Position numbers and translations under genes: made by a program. The notes under the pieces are model-generated. The model saw only the letters and a list, made by a program, of their open reading frames with translations. It made no database searches and was not told where the DNA came from. From DAOOOU01 sp964435635 (GTDB lineage Bacteria; Bacillota_I; Bacilli_A; RF39; UBA660), in NCBI GenBank assembly GCA_964435635.1, contig CAYSZU010000002.1:1-56915 (forward strand): a stretch of 56,915 bases of DNA, read 5' to 3'. Below, piece after piece: positions 1 to 8,045 of the stretch (within the stretch, counting starts at the first letter, position 1; each line of letters opens with the position of its first letter).

Positions 1-39
1 ATTATTACTAATCATAGGGGGTAGCAAGTTCCTCATATT

Positions 40-116
40 TGGTAGCGACGGAGGGAGTCGAACCCACGACCTACCGGGTATGAACCGGTTGCTCTAGCCA
101 GCTGAGCTACATCGCC
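40..116 (-). tRNA. tRNA-Met (CAT anticodon)
   Basis: On the minus strand the segment folds as a complete cloverleaf. It has a seven-pair acceptor stem (GGCGATG with CGTCGCT, including one G-U at each end region), a D arm with AGCTCAGC, an anticodon stem ACCGG/CCGGT around a TTCATAC loop, and a T arm with GGTTCGACTCC. The anticodon is CAT. The CCA tail is encoded (positions 40-42). Whether it is an elongator, an initiator or a lysidine-modified Ile tRNA cannot be settled by eye, but the non-initiator acceptor pairing favours an elongator. Confidence 0.96.
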
Positions 117-134
117 ATTAAATTAAGCATTCTA

Positions 135-163
135 AATATATCATATCATCGATATTTTGACAA
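135..163 (-). promoter_or_regulatory. Promoter of tRNA-Met
   Basis: On the minus strand TTGTCA (158-163) and TATATT (135-140) are separated by exactly 17 bases. A start about seven bases downstream would put transcription roughly ten bases before the tRNA. The -35 hexamer overlaps a plus-strand TTGACA at 157-162, so the two divergent directions share these bases. Confidence 0.7.
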
Positions 164-206
164 TTAATTTTTAGCTTTTCTTCTTAATTTGTATTATAAT
201 TATAAT

Positions 207-812
207 ATGAGAAAAGTGATTATTTATATTTTATTAATATTTTTTTTAATAACACCAATTAATATTTTGAGCAAAGAATTAAATGTAGAATTGAATTCTT
301 GTGTTGACGGCGATACAGCAAAATTCAGTGATGGAAAAAAGATTATGACGGTGCGTTTTTTAGCAATCGATACTCCTGAAACAAAAGGGACAAAAGAACA
401 ATATTATGGCCAGGAAGCAAGTAATTATACTTGTTTAAAACTTACTAATGCGCTTAATATTACTTTAGAGTTTGATGATAATAGTACTTTAAAAGATAAA
501 TATAATCGTTATTTAGCTTGGATATTTATTGATGGTACTCTTCTGCAAAAAGATCTAGTGACTAACGGCTATGCTAAAGTTGCTTATTTATATGGTGATT
601 ATCGTTATACTAACGAACTATTAGATGCTCAAAAAGATGCTAGAAATAAGAAGCTGGGAATTTGGCAAGATTACCAAGAAGAAGCAAACTATTCTATATA
701 TATATTTATTGGTTTAGTTTTAATCGGAATAATCTTTTTTATCTTCGATCGTAAATTTAGAATTAAAGTTATTAACATTTTTATTAGAACAATAAAAAAA
801 GAACTTAAATAG
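207..812 (+). CDS. Secreted or membrane-tethered thermonuclease (SNase family)
   Basis: This is a staphylococcal-nuclease-fold enzyme, a calcium-dependent nuclease that would act outside the membrane on DNA or RNA. A hydrophobic N-terminus (residues 4-20) is followed by the SNase domain. All catalytic positions are present with the family spacing: Asp36 (DGDT), Arg50, Asp55, Glu58 (RFLAIDTPE) and Arg101. A second membrane segment lies near residues 165-185, so the enzyme may stay anchored. The frame is open from a TTG at 189, but I chose ATG 207. A TATAAT sits at 195-200 immediately before it and no Shine-Dalgarno is visible, which suggests a very short leader or leaderless message. Confidence 0.9.
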   Translation: MRKVIIYILLIFFLITPINILSKELNVELNSCVDGDTAKFSDGKKIMTVRFLAIDTPETKGTKEQYYGQEASNYTCLKLTNALNITLEFDDNSTLKDKYNRYLAWIFIDGTLLQKDLVTNGYAKVAYLYGDYRYTNELLDAQKDARNKKLGIWQDYQEEANYSIYIFIGLVLIGIIFFIFDRKFRIKVINIFIRTIKKELK

Positions 813-816
813 TTCT

Positions 817-1173
817 TTATATCCATCTTGAAATATATATGTTTCTAGTATAGCCTTCTTCATACCTATCAAATATATTAATAATATAATTAACAATTGC
901 TAAGAAGACATTATCTGATTTTTTCACTTTTAGTTTAAGTAATTCGTTTTTCATTTCTTTACGAAATAGATAATCATCAATATATTTTGATAAAATAGTA
1001 TCAACCCTTGTTGCTTTTTTTAGTTCTTCTGGATCGTCTAAGGCAATATTAAAAATATAGTTTTCATAAACTGTGATTAACTTCTCAGAAATATAATCAT
1101 CTTCGAAATATTCGAAGTTAATTATTTTATAAAAATTAGGACAATGTTTCAAAATCAATTTATTATCTTGCAT
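817..1173 (-). CDS. Hypothetical protein, 118 aa
   Basis: I do not recognise this family. It is a soluble, mainly helical protein, rich in Asp, Glu and Lys, without signal peptide, membrane segment or cysteine cluster apart from one Cys near residue 11. It is transcribed alone from a good promoter at 1202-1230 and converges tail to tail with the thermonuclease gene, leaving only four bases between the stops. Confidence 0.6.
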   Translation of the reverse strand: MQDNKLILKHCPNFYKIINFEYFEDDYISEKLITVYENYIFNIALDDPEELKKATRVDTILSKYIDDYLFRKEMKNELLKLKVKKSDNVFLAIVNYIINIFDRYEEGYTRNIYISRWI

Positions 1174-1201
1174 TTTGCACCTTCTTTATTTTTATAAATT
1201 A

Positions 1202-1230
1202 ATTATACTATTCTTTAGAATATCAGTCAA
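1202..1230 (-). promoter_or_regulatory. Promoter of the 118-aa gene
   Basis: TTGACT (minus strand, 1225-1230), a 17-base spacer and a perfect TATAAT (1202-1207) precede the gene starting at 1173 by about 30 bases. Confidence 0.8.
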
Positions 1231-1231
1231 A

Positions 1232-1253
1232 CAAAAAGAGCAGATTTGCCCTT
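1232..1253 (-). terminator. Intrinsic terminator of the cdsA-rseP operon
   Basis: On the minus strand a seven-pair stem (AAGGGCA with TGCTCTT, one G-U) with a four-base loop is followed by a run of T. It begins within the rseP stop codon and ends two bases before the next promoter. Confidence 0.7.
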
Positions 1254-2298
1254 AAAATAATTTAATTACATCTTGAAAAGTAATATAAAGCATTAGGATC
1301 ATAAGAAGAACAAATCCAACGGTGTGAAAAACGTTTTCAACTCTTGGGTTAACTGGGCTTCCTTTAATCTTTTCAATTGCTAAGAAAACTACTCGACCGC
1401 CATCAAAAGCCGGAAAAGGTAGAATGTTAATAAAGCCTAAATTAAGACTTAGAAAAGCAACTAAGTATAAGATACTTTGTAAACCCATCTTCGCTGATTC
1501 ACCAACAACTGAATACATTCCTACTGGTCCAGCTAAAGCGTTCATTGAAATACTACCGGTGAATAAGCCACCAACCACTATTACCATTGAATCCATAATG
1601 GTGATAAACTTTGATCCGGCATATTTTAAGGATGCAATAACGCCGGTTTCTTTTTGGCCAATAATCTCAATCCCAAATATATTTCTTTCATTACCTGATT
1701 TATCAACTATTTTTTTAGGGGTAATTGAATATTCAGCAATTTTGCCATCCTGTTTTTTGACTGTGAATAAATATTTATTTTGATCACTTTTCATAATTAA
1801 TAATAATTGAGCTTTTTCCCAATTTTTAACTTTTCGATCATTAATTTTTAGAATTGTATCACCCGCAACTATTCCGGCTTCTGCTGCCGGGTAATCTACT
1901 GTTGCTTTATTAACGATTGGTTTTAAACTAACTGATCCCCAAATTAAAGCTGAGATAAATAAGATTACTAGGGCTAGAATAAAATTCATTGATACGCCAG
2001 AAATTAATACAAATAAACGTTGATACCAAGGACGATTACACATGAAGTTAGCTTTTTTAACTTTTTTATCATCCTCATTAACTTCCCCTGCCATTTGAAC
2101 AAAACCACCAATTGGAAAAGCCCTTAGGGCATATTTTATTCCATCTTTGCCTTTTCTTGACCAAATAACAGGTCCCATTCCTAAAGCAAATTCATAGATA
2201 TGAACTTGGCATTTTTTAGCAACTAAAAAGTGGCCTAGTTCATGAACGAAAATTAATAGTCCTAAAATTAGAACTAGTAATATAATATTTAAAATCAT
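1252..2298 (-). CDS. rseP: RIP metalloprotease RseP (site-2 protease)
   Basis: This is an intramembrane zinc metalloprotease that cuts anti-sigma factors and leftover signal peptides. The zinc motif HELGH is at residues 19-23 in the first membrane helix. A PDZ domain occupies about residues 110-200, and the third zinc ligand lies in a PAFDGGR segment near residue 297, the family's LDG site. Several membrane helices and the 348-aa length fit the family. A strong AGGAGG site precedes the ATG. The gene follows cdsA by 13 bases, the usual Firmicutes order, but dxr and proS do not follow. Confidence 0.95.
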   Translation of the reverse strand: MILNIILLVLILGLLIFVHELGHFLVAKKCQVHIYEFALGMGPVIWSRKGKDGIKYALRAFPIGGFVQMAGEVNEDDKKVKKANFMCNRPWYQRLFVLISGVSMNFILALVILFISALIWGSVSLKPIVNKATVDYPAAEAGIVAGDTILKINDRKVKNWEKAQLLLIMKSDQNKYLFTVKKQDGKIAEYSITPKKIVDKSGNERNIFGIEIIGQKETGVIASLKYAGSKFITIMDSMVIVVGGLFTGSISMNALAGPVGMYSVVGESAKMGLQSILYLVAFLSLNLGFINILPFPAFDGGRVVFLAIEKIKGSPVNPRVENVFHTVGFVLLMILMLYITFQDVIKLF

Positions 2299-2311
2299 TT
2301 TTAACTACCTC

Positions 2312-3109
2312 CTAAATGTATCTAAGAATTAAAATAAAAGCGATTAGAATGAAACTAATACTATCTAAACGATCAAGAATCCCACCATGACCAGGCATGA
2401 TATTCGAAAAATCTTTAATCCCATTTTCGCGTTTAATTTTACTAAATAAAATATCCCCTATTTGACCAATTAGTGATAAGAAAGTTGTAATCATGATTAG
2501 TTTACCAAGGGCCAGCGGATTAATTAAATGATAATAAAATAATACAGCAACGAAGGTTCCTAAGATTAACCCGGCTAAACTTCCTTCAATCGTTTTATTT
2601 GGTGATATTTTAGGACATAGTTTATATTGGCCAATTAACTTACCAATTATCATTGCAAAAGTATCATTTAATGCTGAAATTATAAATAAGTAACCTAAGA
2701 AAAGAATGTTTAAATGGCGAACTAATAATAAAGCATTAAATGTTATGCCAAGGAAAAGGATTATTCCAATCATATAGAAAGCATCTCTTGTTGTATATAT
2801 ATTATCATCTTTATAAAATAAGGTTGGAATCAACATCGCAATTAAAAGAAAAGCAACTGCTTGATAAGAAACCCCAAAGGCTAAAACATAACCATCATAA
2901 GTAGTAAAAATTAACAACATTAAACTAAAAACCCCAAGGACAACAACACTTAGTGGTAATTTATGATGACTTTCTTTTAAAGCAATTATTTCTTTATAAC
3001 CAAGAAGGCTTATAATCCCAATTAAGATTGAAAATGGAATTCCTCCTAGGAGATATAAAGGAATAACAATTCCTAAAGCAATAATAGCACTTATAACTCT
3101 TTTCTTCAT
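2312..3109 (-). CDS. cdsA: Phosphatidate cytidylyltransferase
   Basis: The enzyme makes CDP-diacylglycerol from phosphatidic acid and CTP, the entry to phosphatidylglycerol and cardiolipin synthesis. The protein is almost entirely membrane helices. The C-terminal signature is intact: KTIEGS near residue 170 and PGHGGILDRLDS near residue 240, the magnesium and CTP site. The length of 265 aa is normal. It is co-transcribed with rseP. The usual upstream gene uppS is absent and is replaced by a 19-codon reading frame that ends two bases before this start. Confidence 0.95.
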   Translation of the reverse strand: MKKRVISAIIALGIVIPLYLLGGIPFSILIGIISLLGYKEIIALKESHHKLPLSVVVLGVFSLMLLIFTTYDGYVLAFGVSYQAVAFLLIAMLIPTLFYKDDNIYTTRDAFYMIGIILFLGITFNALLLVRHLNILFLGYLFIISALNDTFAMIIGKLIGQYKLCPKISPNKTIEGSLAGLILGTFVAVLFYYHLINPLALGKLIMITTFLSLIGQIGDILFSKIKRENGIKDFSNIMPGHGGILDRLDSISFILIAFILILRYI

Positions 3110-3111
3110 AA

Positions 3112-3171
3112 TTATTTGCCTCCCTTAATTAGATCATATTGATTGTTTTTAAAAAGTTTAATTAGATTCAT
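3112..3171 (-). CDS. Possible 19-aa leader peptide upstream of cdsA
   Basis: An ATG nine bases after GAAGGA opens 19 codons (start MNLIKLFKNN, then TAA). The cdsA Shine-Dalgarno GGGAGG lies inside its last codons, and its stop is two bases before the cdsA ATG, so the two would be translationally coupled. It sits directly behind the operon promoter. It could be a regulatory leader, a remnant of uppS, or chance; no family is recognised. Confidence 0.4.
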   Translation of the reverse strand: MNLIKLFKNNQYDLIKGGK

Positions 3172-3195
3172 ATTATCAAATCCTTCTCTTAAAAA

Positions 3196-3225
3196 AGTAT
3201 ACTATCTTTAGTCGCTTAATGTCAA
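3196..3225 (-). promoter_or_regulatory. Promoter of the cdsA-rseP operon
   Basis: A perfect TTGACA (minus strand, 3220-3225), an 18-base spacer and TATACT (3196-3201) lie about 85 bases before cdsA and 25 bases before the small upstream frame. Confidence 0.8.
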
Positions 3226-3251
3226 ATAAAACAATTCTCTTAATTGCTAAT

Positions 3252-3277
3252 AACAAAAAAAAGAAGCCTTAGCTTCT
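3252..3277 (-). terminator. Intrinsic terminator of rpsP-khpA
   Basis: On the minus strand AGAAGC, a four-base loop and GCTTCT are followed by eight T. The hairpin starts inside the khpA stop codon. Confidence 0.85.
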
Positions 3278-3521
3278 AAAACGAGTCAATATTAATCTTA
3301 ACTTTTTTTAAACCTTGAATATAAGCACTTGCTTGAACTAAAGTTCTAATTGAGTTTGCCATCTTACCACTACGGCCGATAACAGCACCCATATCTCCTT
3401 CGTGAACAATAATCTCTAATATTATCGAATCTTCCTCACCACTGAATTGTTGAACTTTAACCATATCCGGTTCTTTAACAATATTTTTAACTAAAAATTC
3501 GGCAAAACTTAATAAATCCAT
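3276..3521 (-). CDS. khpA: KH-domain RNA-binding protein KhpA
   Basis: This is a small single-KH-domain RNA chaperone which, with KhpB, binds many transcripts and affects cell division and elongation in Firmicutes. The GxxG loop appears as GRSG at about residues 48-51 in the context AVIGRSGK. The length of 81 aa is typical. It starts one base after the rpsP stop, the conserved rpsP-khpA pairing. rimM and trmD, which often follow, are missing because a terminator ends the operon here. Confidence 0.93.
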   Translation of the reverse strand: MDLLSFAEFLVKNIVKEPDMVKVQQFSGEEDSIILEIIVHEGDMGAVIGRSGKMANSIRTLVQASAYIQGLKKVKINIDSF

Positions 3522-3522
3522 A

Positions 3523-3942
3523 TTATTTACCTACTTTTTTAGTTGACTTAGTTGTTGTTTTAGCCGCTGGCTTTTTAGCTGGTTTAACTTCGCTTTTAGT
3601 TGCTTTTGCTGGTGCTTTTGCTGCAACTTCAACTTTTGCTTTTACTTCTTTTTTAACTTTCGGTTTCTTTACTTTAGGAGCTTTACTTTCATTAAATTTC
3701 TTAATGATTCCTACCCTACTTAATAAAGATCTTACGGTATCAGTTGGAATAGCGCCATGCCCTAACCAATATAAAGCTTTTTCTTCATCAATTTTAACTT
3801 CAGCCGGATTAGTAATTGGGTTATATGTCCCAACTGTTTCAATAAATCTTCCGTCTCTTGGGCTTCTTGAGTCAGCAGCTACAACACGGTAGAAACTTCT
3901 CTTCTTAGCACCCATTCTTTTTAATCTTAATTTTACAGCCAT
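3523..3942 (-). CDS. rpsP: 30S ribosomal protein S16
   Basis: The first 85 residues match S16 well (start MAVKLRLKRMG, then RVVAADSRSPRDGRFIE). After this comes an unusual tail of about 50 residues of repeated Lys, Ala, Pro and Val, likely disordered and RNA-binding. Ordinary S16 is 80-90 aa, so the tail is an extension. AAAGGAGG precedes the ATG. It is transcribed with khpA from the promoter at 3970-3998. Confidence 0.96.
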   Translation of the reverse strand: MAVKLRLKRMGAKKRSFYRVVAADSRSPRDGRFIETVGTYNPITNPAEVKIDEEKALYWLGHGAIPTDTVRSLLSRVGIIKKFNESKAPKVKKPKVKKEVKAKVEVAAKAPAKATKSEVKPAKKPAAKTTTKSTKKVGK

Positions 3943-3969
3943 TTTCTTTCCTCCTTTGCGTTCCCATTA

Positions 3970-3998
3970 AATATAGCAAAAATAAACAAAGGTGTCAA
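3970..3998 (-). promoter_or_regulatory. Promoter of rpsP-khpA, overlapping the upstream terminator
   Basis: TTGACA (minus strand, 3993-3998), exactly 17 bases, then TATATT (3970-3975). The -35 hexamer is part of the descending stem of the terminator of the cohesin gene. Confidence 0.85.
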
Positions 3999-4022
3999 CT
4001 ATATTTTGTTGACACCTTTGTT
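3978..4022 (-). terminator. Strong terminator of the cohesin-protease operon
   Basis: A perfect 15-pair stem (3985-3999 with 4008-4022, arm AACAAAGGTGTCAAC) with an eight-base loop is followed on the minus strand by TTATTTTT. It begins inside the stop codon region of the cohesin gene. Confidence 0.9.
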
Positions 4023-5937
4023 ATAAAACATCGACCTTTAAGCGCTTTTTTCTTTTAAACTTTTTTAAACCAAATTGACTTCCTAAGGTTCCCCCGATAC
4101 CTAATCCTACTCCACTTACAAAACAAGCAAGATATTTCCAAAGGTTGGATAATTCTTTTTTATTAACCTTGTTTGTCTCTAATTCAGTTGGCGTAAAAAC
4201 ATAAACTAACTCGCCATTTGAAACAAAATCAACATACCCGTTACTAACTTTTGCCTTTAAACTAACTAGTTGATAGGTATCTTCTTTTGCTTGATAATTA
4301 TAAATATTAATCGTTTTTGCATTAAGATACTCTTCTCCTAAAAACAGTTTAACTTTGGCTTTTTCCGGTAGCATTGTTTTATAGGCTAAGTATTTCAAGT
4401 CAAACTTTTGAAAATTAATGTTTATATCATTTGTTGCAACAACTTGACTATTTAATAAAACTTGATATAAAAGACCATTATATTCATCTACAACATTTAA
4501 AATTAACGTTGTTTTTAGTTCCTTAATTAATTCTAAAACACTAACATAAATTGTTTTATCATCAGTTTTACTAAACTTATAAATTGTTGGTTTAGTTAAG
4601 GTTTCTTTATTTAAATCACCAAGGGTATTAGCTAAATTACCTTCAACATCTTTATTAACTAAAACGGTATAGGTTGTTTTTAAGTCACCATCTGTTAAAG
4701 TTATTAGAACTTTATTAATTCCCGCAACAAGCTCTTCTTTGCCAGTAATCTCAATAGTAGCAGTTGGACTAACAGCTAAACAATCAATAGTTAGCGATGA
4801 AATATCATTTGAAACCCCAAATAAATAAACAAATTGATCTGTTATAAGATTAATTACAATTCCATTAATTGTTAAACTATTTAGTAACACTTTATTGTTA
4901 GTAACAATTAGGTTTGGCTCTGTTCCTGGTGCCCCACGATTAATCACAACTGTATATGTTTTTAATTCGCCATTTTCGGCAGTCACAATTACTTTATATT
5001 CATTACTGCCTAAAACTAAATTCTTTATGCCTGTTCCTTTGATTCGAGCTTTAACATCTTCAGTTGTTGCCATAATATTAACTTTTTCAACGGTTTCTGC
5101 TAAATTAACTGTATATGCATAAATATCTTTTTTAAAATCAATTGTTCCTTCACTAAAAATAAGGGAAGCTAAGAAGTTGTTTTTACTACGGGTATCTGTT
5201 TTAAGAACATTTATGGTATAGGTTTTCTTAGTTATACCATCTTCAGCAGTAACGGTAATTGTGAATTGATTGGGCCCATAGGCAAGAGTTTTTGTCCCAA
5301 TCCCAGTAATTGTTGCCCCACTTTCCGCCGTAGCATTTATTATGATACTTTCCGCTGTTGTTTCAGGAAGTGAGTAACTACTTTTGCTAGCAGCAAAAGC
5401 AGGTGATAAAGTCATTCCATTTACTGATAAACTAGTTAAATTACAAGCTGAACTGGGCTGATAAATAGTTAAGGTTGCGCCGCCTGTTGTCCCGGTAACT
5501 GAAACAGCATTACCATCAGCATAAGAACTACCACTTAAACCAAAAACAGCTGGGCCATCTAAGGCAGTGGCTAGAGTTTTAAATTGTAATACAACAACCG
5601 CTCCATTACTTGCAGTTGGCGTTAAATCAAGATAAGAAATATTAATTGCTGAACCGGTATTATTTGCCATAATATCCGCGGTTGTTCTTCCTGAACTAAC
5701 TGACGAACTAATATATTCTACTTTGCTGGCATTATAGCTTACAACATAATCTGCTGAACCTAAACCGGTTGCAGGTATTTCTGAAGCGATAATTGTTACG
5801 CTAAAGGTTGCTCCAGGAGCAACTTTTGTTTTTGATAAAGTTAGTTGTGAGGTTAAAGCATTAACTACCCCAATGGGCAATAAAATGCCAGCGCCTGCAA
5901 TTAAACATAGACTAAGTATCTTTCTTATCTTCTTCAT
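4021..5937 (-). CDS. Membrane-anchored cohesin-domain surface protein
   Basis: A signal peptide (about 1-27) is followed by a cohesin-like domain (about 30-158) with the beta-sandwich pattern of scaffoldins, including VAPGATFSVTI and a DYVVSYNASKVEYIS strand pair. Next come three cadherin-like beta-sandwich domains of the kind that share LTSLSVNG-type openings (about 167-245, 253-333, 352-430), then a beta-rich stretch to about 600. A membrane helix (about 603-622) and a basic cytoplasmic tail (KKFKRKKR) end the protein. No sortase motif is present. Cohesins bind dockerins with calcium. The next gene upstream encodes a dockerin protease nine bases away, so this protein probably docks that protease, and perhaps others, on the cell surface. 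The cohesin call is by eye. Confidence 0.8.
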   Translation of the reverse strand: MKKIRKILSLCLIAGAGILLPIGVVNALTSQLTLSKTKVAPGATFSVTIIASEIPATGLGSADYVVSYNASKVEYISSSVSSGRTTADIMANNTGSAINISYLDLTPTASNGAVVVLQFKTLATALDGPAVFGLSGSSYADGNAVSVTGTTGGATLTIYQPSSACNLTSLSVNGMTLSPAFAASKSSYSLPETTAESIIINATAESGATITGIGTKTLAYGPNQFTITVTAEDGITKKTYTINVLKTDTRSKNNFLASLIFSEGTIDFKKDIYAYTVNLAETVEKVNIMATTEDVKARIKGTGIKNLVLGSNEYKVIVTAENGELKTYTVVINRGAPGTEPNLIVTNNKVLLNSLTINGIVINLITDQFVYLFGVSNDISSLTIDCLAVSPTATIEITGKEELVAGINKVLITLTDGDLKTTYTVLVNKDVEGNLANTLGDLNKETLTKPTIYKFSKTDDKTIYVSVLELIKELKTTLILNVVDEYNGLLYQVLLNSQVVATNDININFQKFDLKYLAYKTMLPEKAKVKLFLGEEYLNAKTINIYNYQAKEDTYQLVSLKAKVSNGYVDFVSNGELVYVFTPTELETNKVNKKELSNLWKYLACFVSGVGLGIGGTLGSQFGLKKFKRKKRLKVDVL

Positions 5938-5945
5938 ATTTCCTC

Positions 5946-7946
5946 CTATAGGCTTCCTAAGCCGACAACATATCTTCTTATTTTGAGAGCATCTAAACTC
6001 GACAATGCATTATTAGCATCTACATCTCCAGCCATTTGATAAGCCGTTCCTAAAGAAACGAGACCAATTACATGGCGTCTAACTAGTAAGGCGTCATTAC
6101 TCCCAATATTGCCATCGCCATTAACATCACCTTTGACAACAATGGTATAATTTCGGGTTATTCCGCCACTTACAACTTGCATTATCATGCCAGTTGCCAT
6201 ATTACCAGTACTAAGGATATTATTTTGGCTATCATAGATTTCAATAGTATCATATTCGGTTTCATTTAATGATAATAAAAAGTTATTGATTGTTGTCCCA
6301 CCACTTATATTAGAAATAAAATAATTCTTTTGATTATAGGTCGTAGTTTTTAAATCAAACTTATAACTAGTTGAATTAGTACTAGCTTTTATACTAACGG
6401 TATGGTGAGCATTCTCATCGGCTTGATTATAATAGGCATCTTGCCAGTTATTCATATCGCCGGATAGAAAACTATTACCAGGACTAGTTAAATATTCATA
6501 CCATTCATTTGAACTAGGATTATCGATTGATATCGCTAAGAAGGCTTGATTAGTTGTTGGATAAATAAACTTAACTATTATGGCAAATTCCTCTTCCAAC
6601 AAATCAACCGGCTCTTCTAGTTTAACGGTATAATAACCTGAATAGTTAACACTACCAGTCGCAACTAATTCTTTATTAGGACTATTTAAATAAGCCTCAT
6701 CACTTTCTTCATTTTGCTCCCGGGCTTTAGCATTAACATATACTTTATAGTTTAATAAAGTATTAACAGGATTCATAATTACTACTTCCGTTAATTGTTC
6801 CTCAATTGTTTTCTTCGTAAATATATTAGCCCCATACAAATAATTTTGTGAACCTTCGCTGGTCTCTAAACAGGCGTTAGCACCTAATGGGTCATGATAA
6901 TAACTATTATCATCCAATTCTTCATCAGCACTTGTAATACCCGCTAAATAATCACAAAGATGGGGATCATCATACGATACATAAAAATAACCAGCATCAC
7001 CCCAAACATTTCCATAAGAATTCTTTACAAGCCATGCCCCATTGCGACTTGGTTGATTATTCTCAATAAAATTAGCTTTCGAATAATTATCATCCCAGCC
7101 AACAATTGCCACTGAATGATTAGCCATTTGACTACCATTATAATAGTAAGCTGCGGAAGAAGAATTATAATAAGGAATACTCTCAAGCATATAGAGATTA
7201 GCAAATAAAGCCCCATAAGTACTTAGATGTTCTTTAATTTTTAAAGATATCCCTGGTCCACAATTACTCTCGCTATAATTAGAATTAGTAAAAAAAGCGA
7301 TTTCATTAACATCAACTAGGTTTGTTTTATTTTGAATTTCAAGGATATCAATTAAACCATAATCATTACTGTGGGGCATTTCTTGTTCATCTATTGGGCC
7401 ACTATTACGCATTAAATATGCTGATGCCATTAAAATATTACCACCTGCAGTTAATTCTCGATTAAAACCCTCTTGATTAATTTCACTATTATTAAATGTT
7501 TTGATTGTTGCATAATCCATATGACGTTCCGAAAAATCAAAATTACCATATTGATTAATCAATAAATATGATTCTAATGAAGCCATGGTGGCATATGCCC
7601 AACAATTAGAATTGTTCCCTTGATTTCTTACCGCCGTTACGCCCCCAATGGTTCTTAAATCATAAGATGAATCTGCTGCTGCAAAAGTATAAAATGTTTT
7701 AAAAATATTACTGTAGTCTAAATAAGGTTCCCTCTTTTGAGAAACAACCATCGCTTTACACATAACTGGCTCAATATTATTTGCTTGATCAACTGGGCTT
7801 AATTCAAGCCACTTCTCATATTCCTGACTATATTCACACAAAGCAAAACTAAACTTACTTTTCGCTAATATTTGACTAGACGAAAATGTTATTAAAAAAG
7901 TAATTAAATTAAAAATTAAAAAATATTTTAACTTCTTCTTTGTCAT
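5946..7946 (-). CDS. Secreted C1A (papain-family) cysteine protease with dockerin
   Basis: A signal peptide (about 8-28) and a propeptide-like segment lead to a papain-family catalytic domain. Gln109 forms the oxyanion hole, and Cys115 (NCWAYA), His277 (NHSVAIVGWDD) and Asn309 (VKNSYG) form the triad. A lectin-like beta domain covers about 345-525. A Cadherin-like or X-module-like domain (about 530-605) precedes a C-terminal type I dockerin (about 606-666). That dockerin carries two calcium loops, GDVNGDGNIGSNDAL and GDVDANNALSSLDAL, each followed by a helix with RR or IRR. It is expressed first in an operon with the cohesin anchor. The likely role is digestion of host or dietary protein at the cell surface. 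Confidence 0.92.
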   Translation of the reverse strand: MTKKKLKYFLIFNLITFLITFSSSQILAKSKFSFALCEYSQEYEKWLELSPVDQANNIEPVMCKAMVVSQKREPYLDYSNIFKTFYTFAAADSSYDLRTIGGVTAVRNQGNNSNCWAYATMASLESYLLINQYGNFDFSERHMDYATIKTFNNSEINQEGFNRELTAGGNILMASAYLMRNSGPIDEQEMPHSNDYGLIDILEIQNKTNLVDVNEIAFFTNSNYSESNCGPGISLKIKEHLSTYGALFANLYMLESIPYYNSSSAAYYYNGSQMANHSVAIVGWDDNYSKANFIENNQPSRNGAWLVKNSYGNVWGDAGYFYVSYDDPHLCDYLAGITSADEELDDNSYYHDPLGANACLETSEGSQNYLYGANIFTKKTIEEQLTEVVIMNPVNTLLNYKVYVNAKAREQNEESDEAYLNSPNKELVATGSVNYSGYYTVKLEEPVDLLEEEFAIIVKFIYPTTNQAFLAISIDNPSSNEWYEYLTSPGNSFLSGDMNNWQDAYYNQADENAHHTVSIKASTNSTSYKFDLKTTTYNQKNYFISNISGGTTINNFLLSLNETEYDTIEIYDSQNNILSTGNMATGMIMQVVSGGITRNYTIVVKGDVNGDGNIGSNDALLVRRHVIGLVSLGTAYQMAGDVDANNALSSLDALKIRRYVVGLGSL

Positions 7947-7972
7947 CTTACTATCCTCTACTATATAACCTA

Positions 7973-8001
7973 ATTATATAATAAAAGCCGTTTAATATCA
8001 A
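7973..8001 (-). promoter_or_regulatory. Promoter of the protease-cohesin operon
   Basis: TTGATA (minus strand, 7996-8001), a 17-base spacer and perfect TATAAT (7973-7978), about 27 bases before the protease start. The start has a GAGGATAG-type ribosome site. Confidence 0.8.
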
Positions 8002-8019
8002 CAACTGGTCAATAAACAT

Positions 8020-8042
8020 AAAAAAATAACAATAGTTGTTAT
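8020..8042 (-). terminator. Terminator of the HerA-type gene
   Basis: ATAACAA, a three-base loop and TTGTTAT on the minus strand, followed by six T. It lies just past the stop codon at 8046. Confidence 0.7.
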
Positions 8043-8045
8043 TTC

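Noticed and set aside
1424..1783. Plus-strand open frame opposite rseP
   Set aside because: It lies wholly inside rseP on the other strand, has no ribosome site and reads as low-complexity shadow sequence. The same applies to the frames opposite cohesin, HerA, sufB-ssb and desulfoferrodoxin genes.
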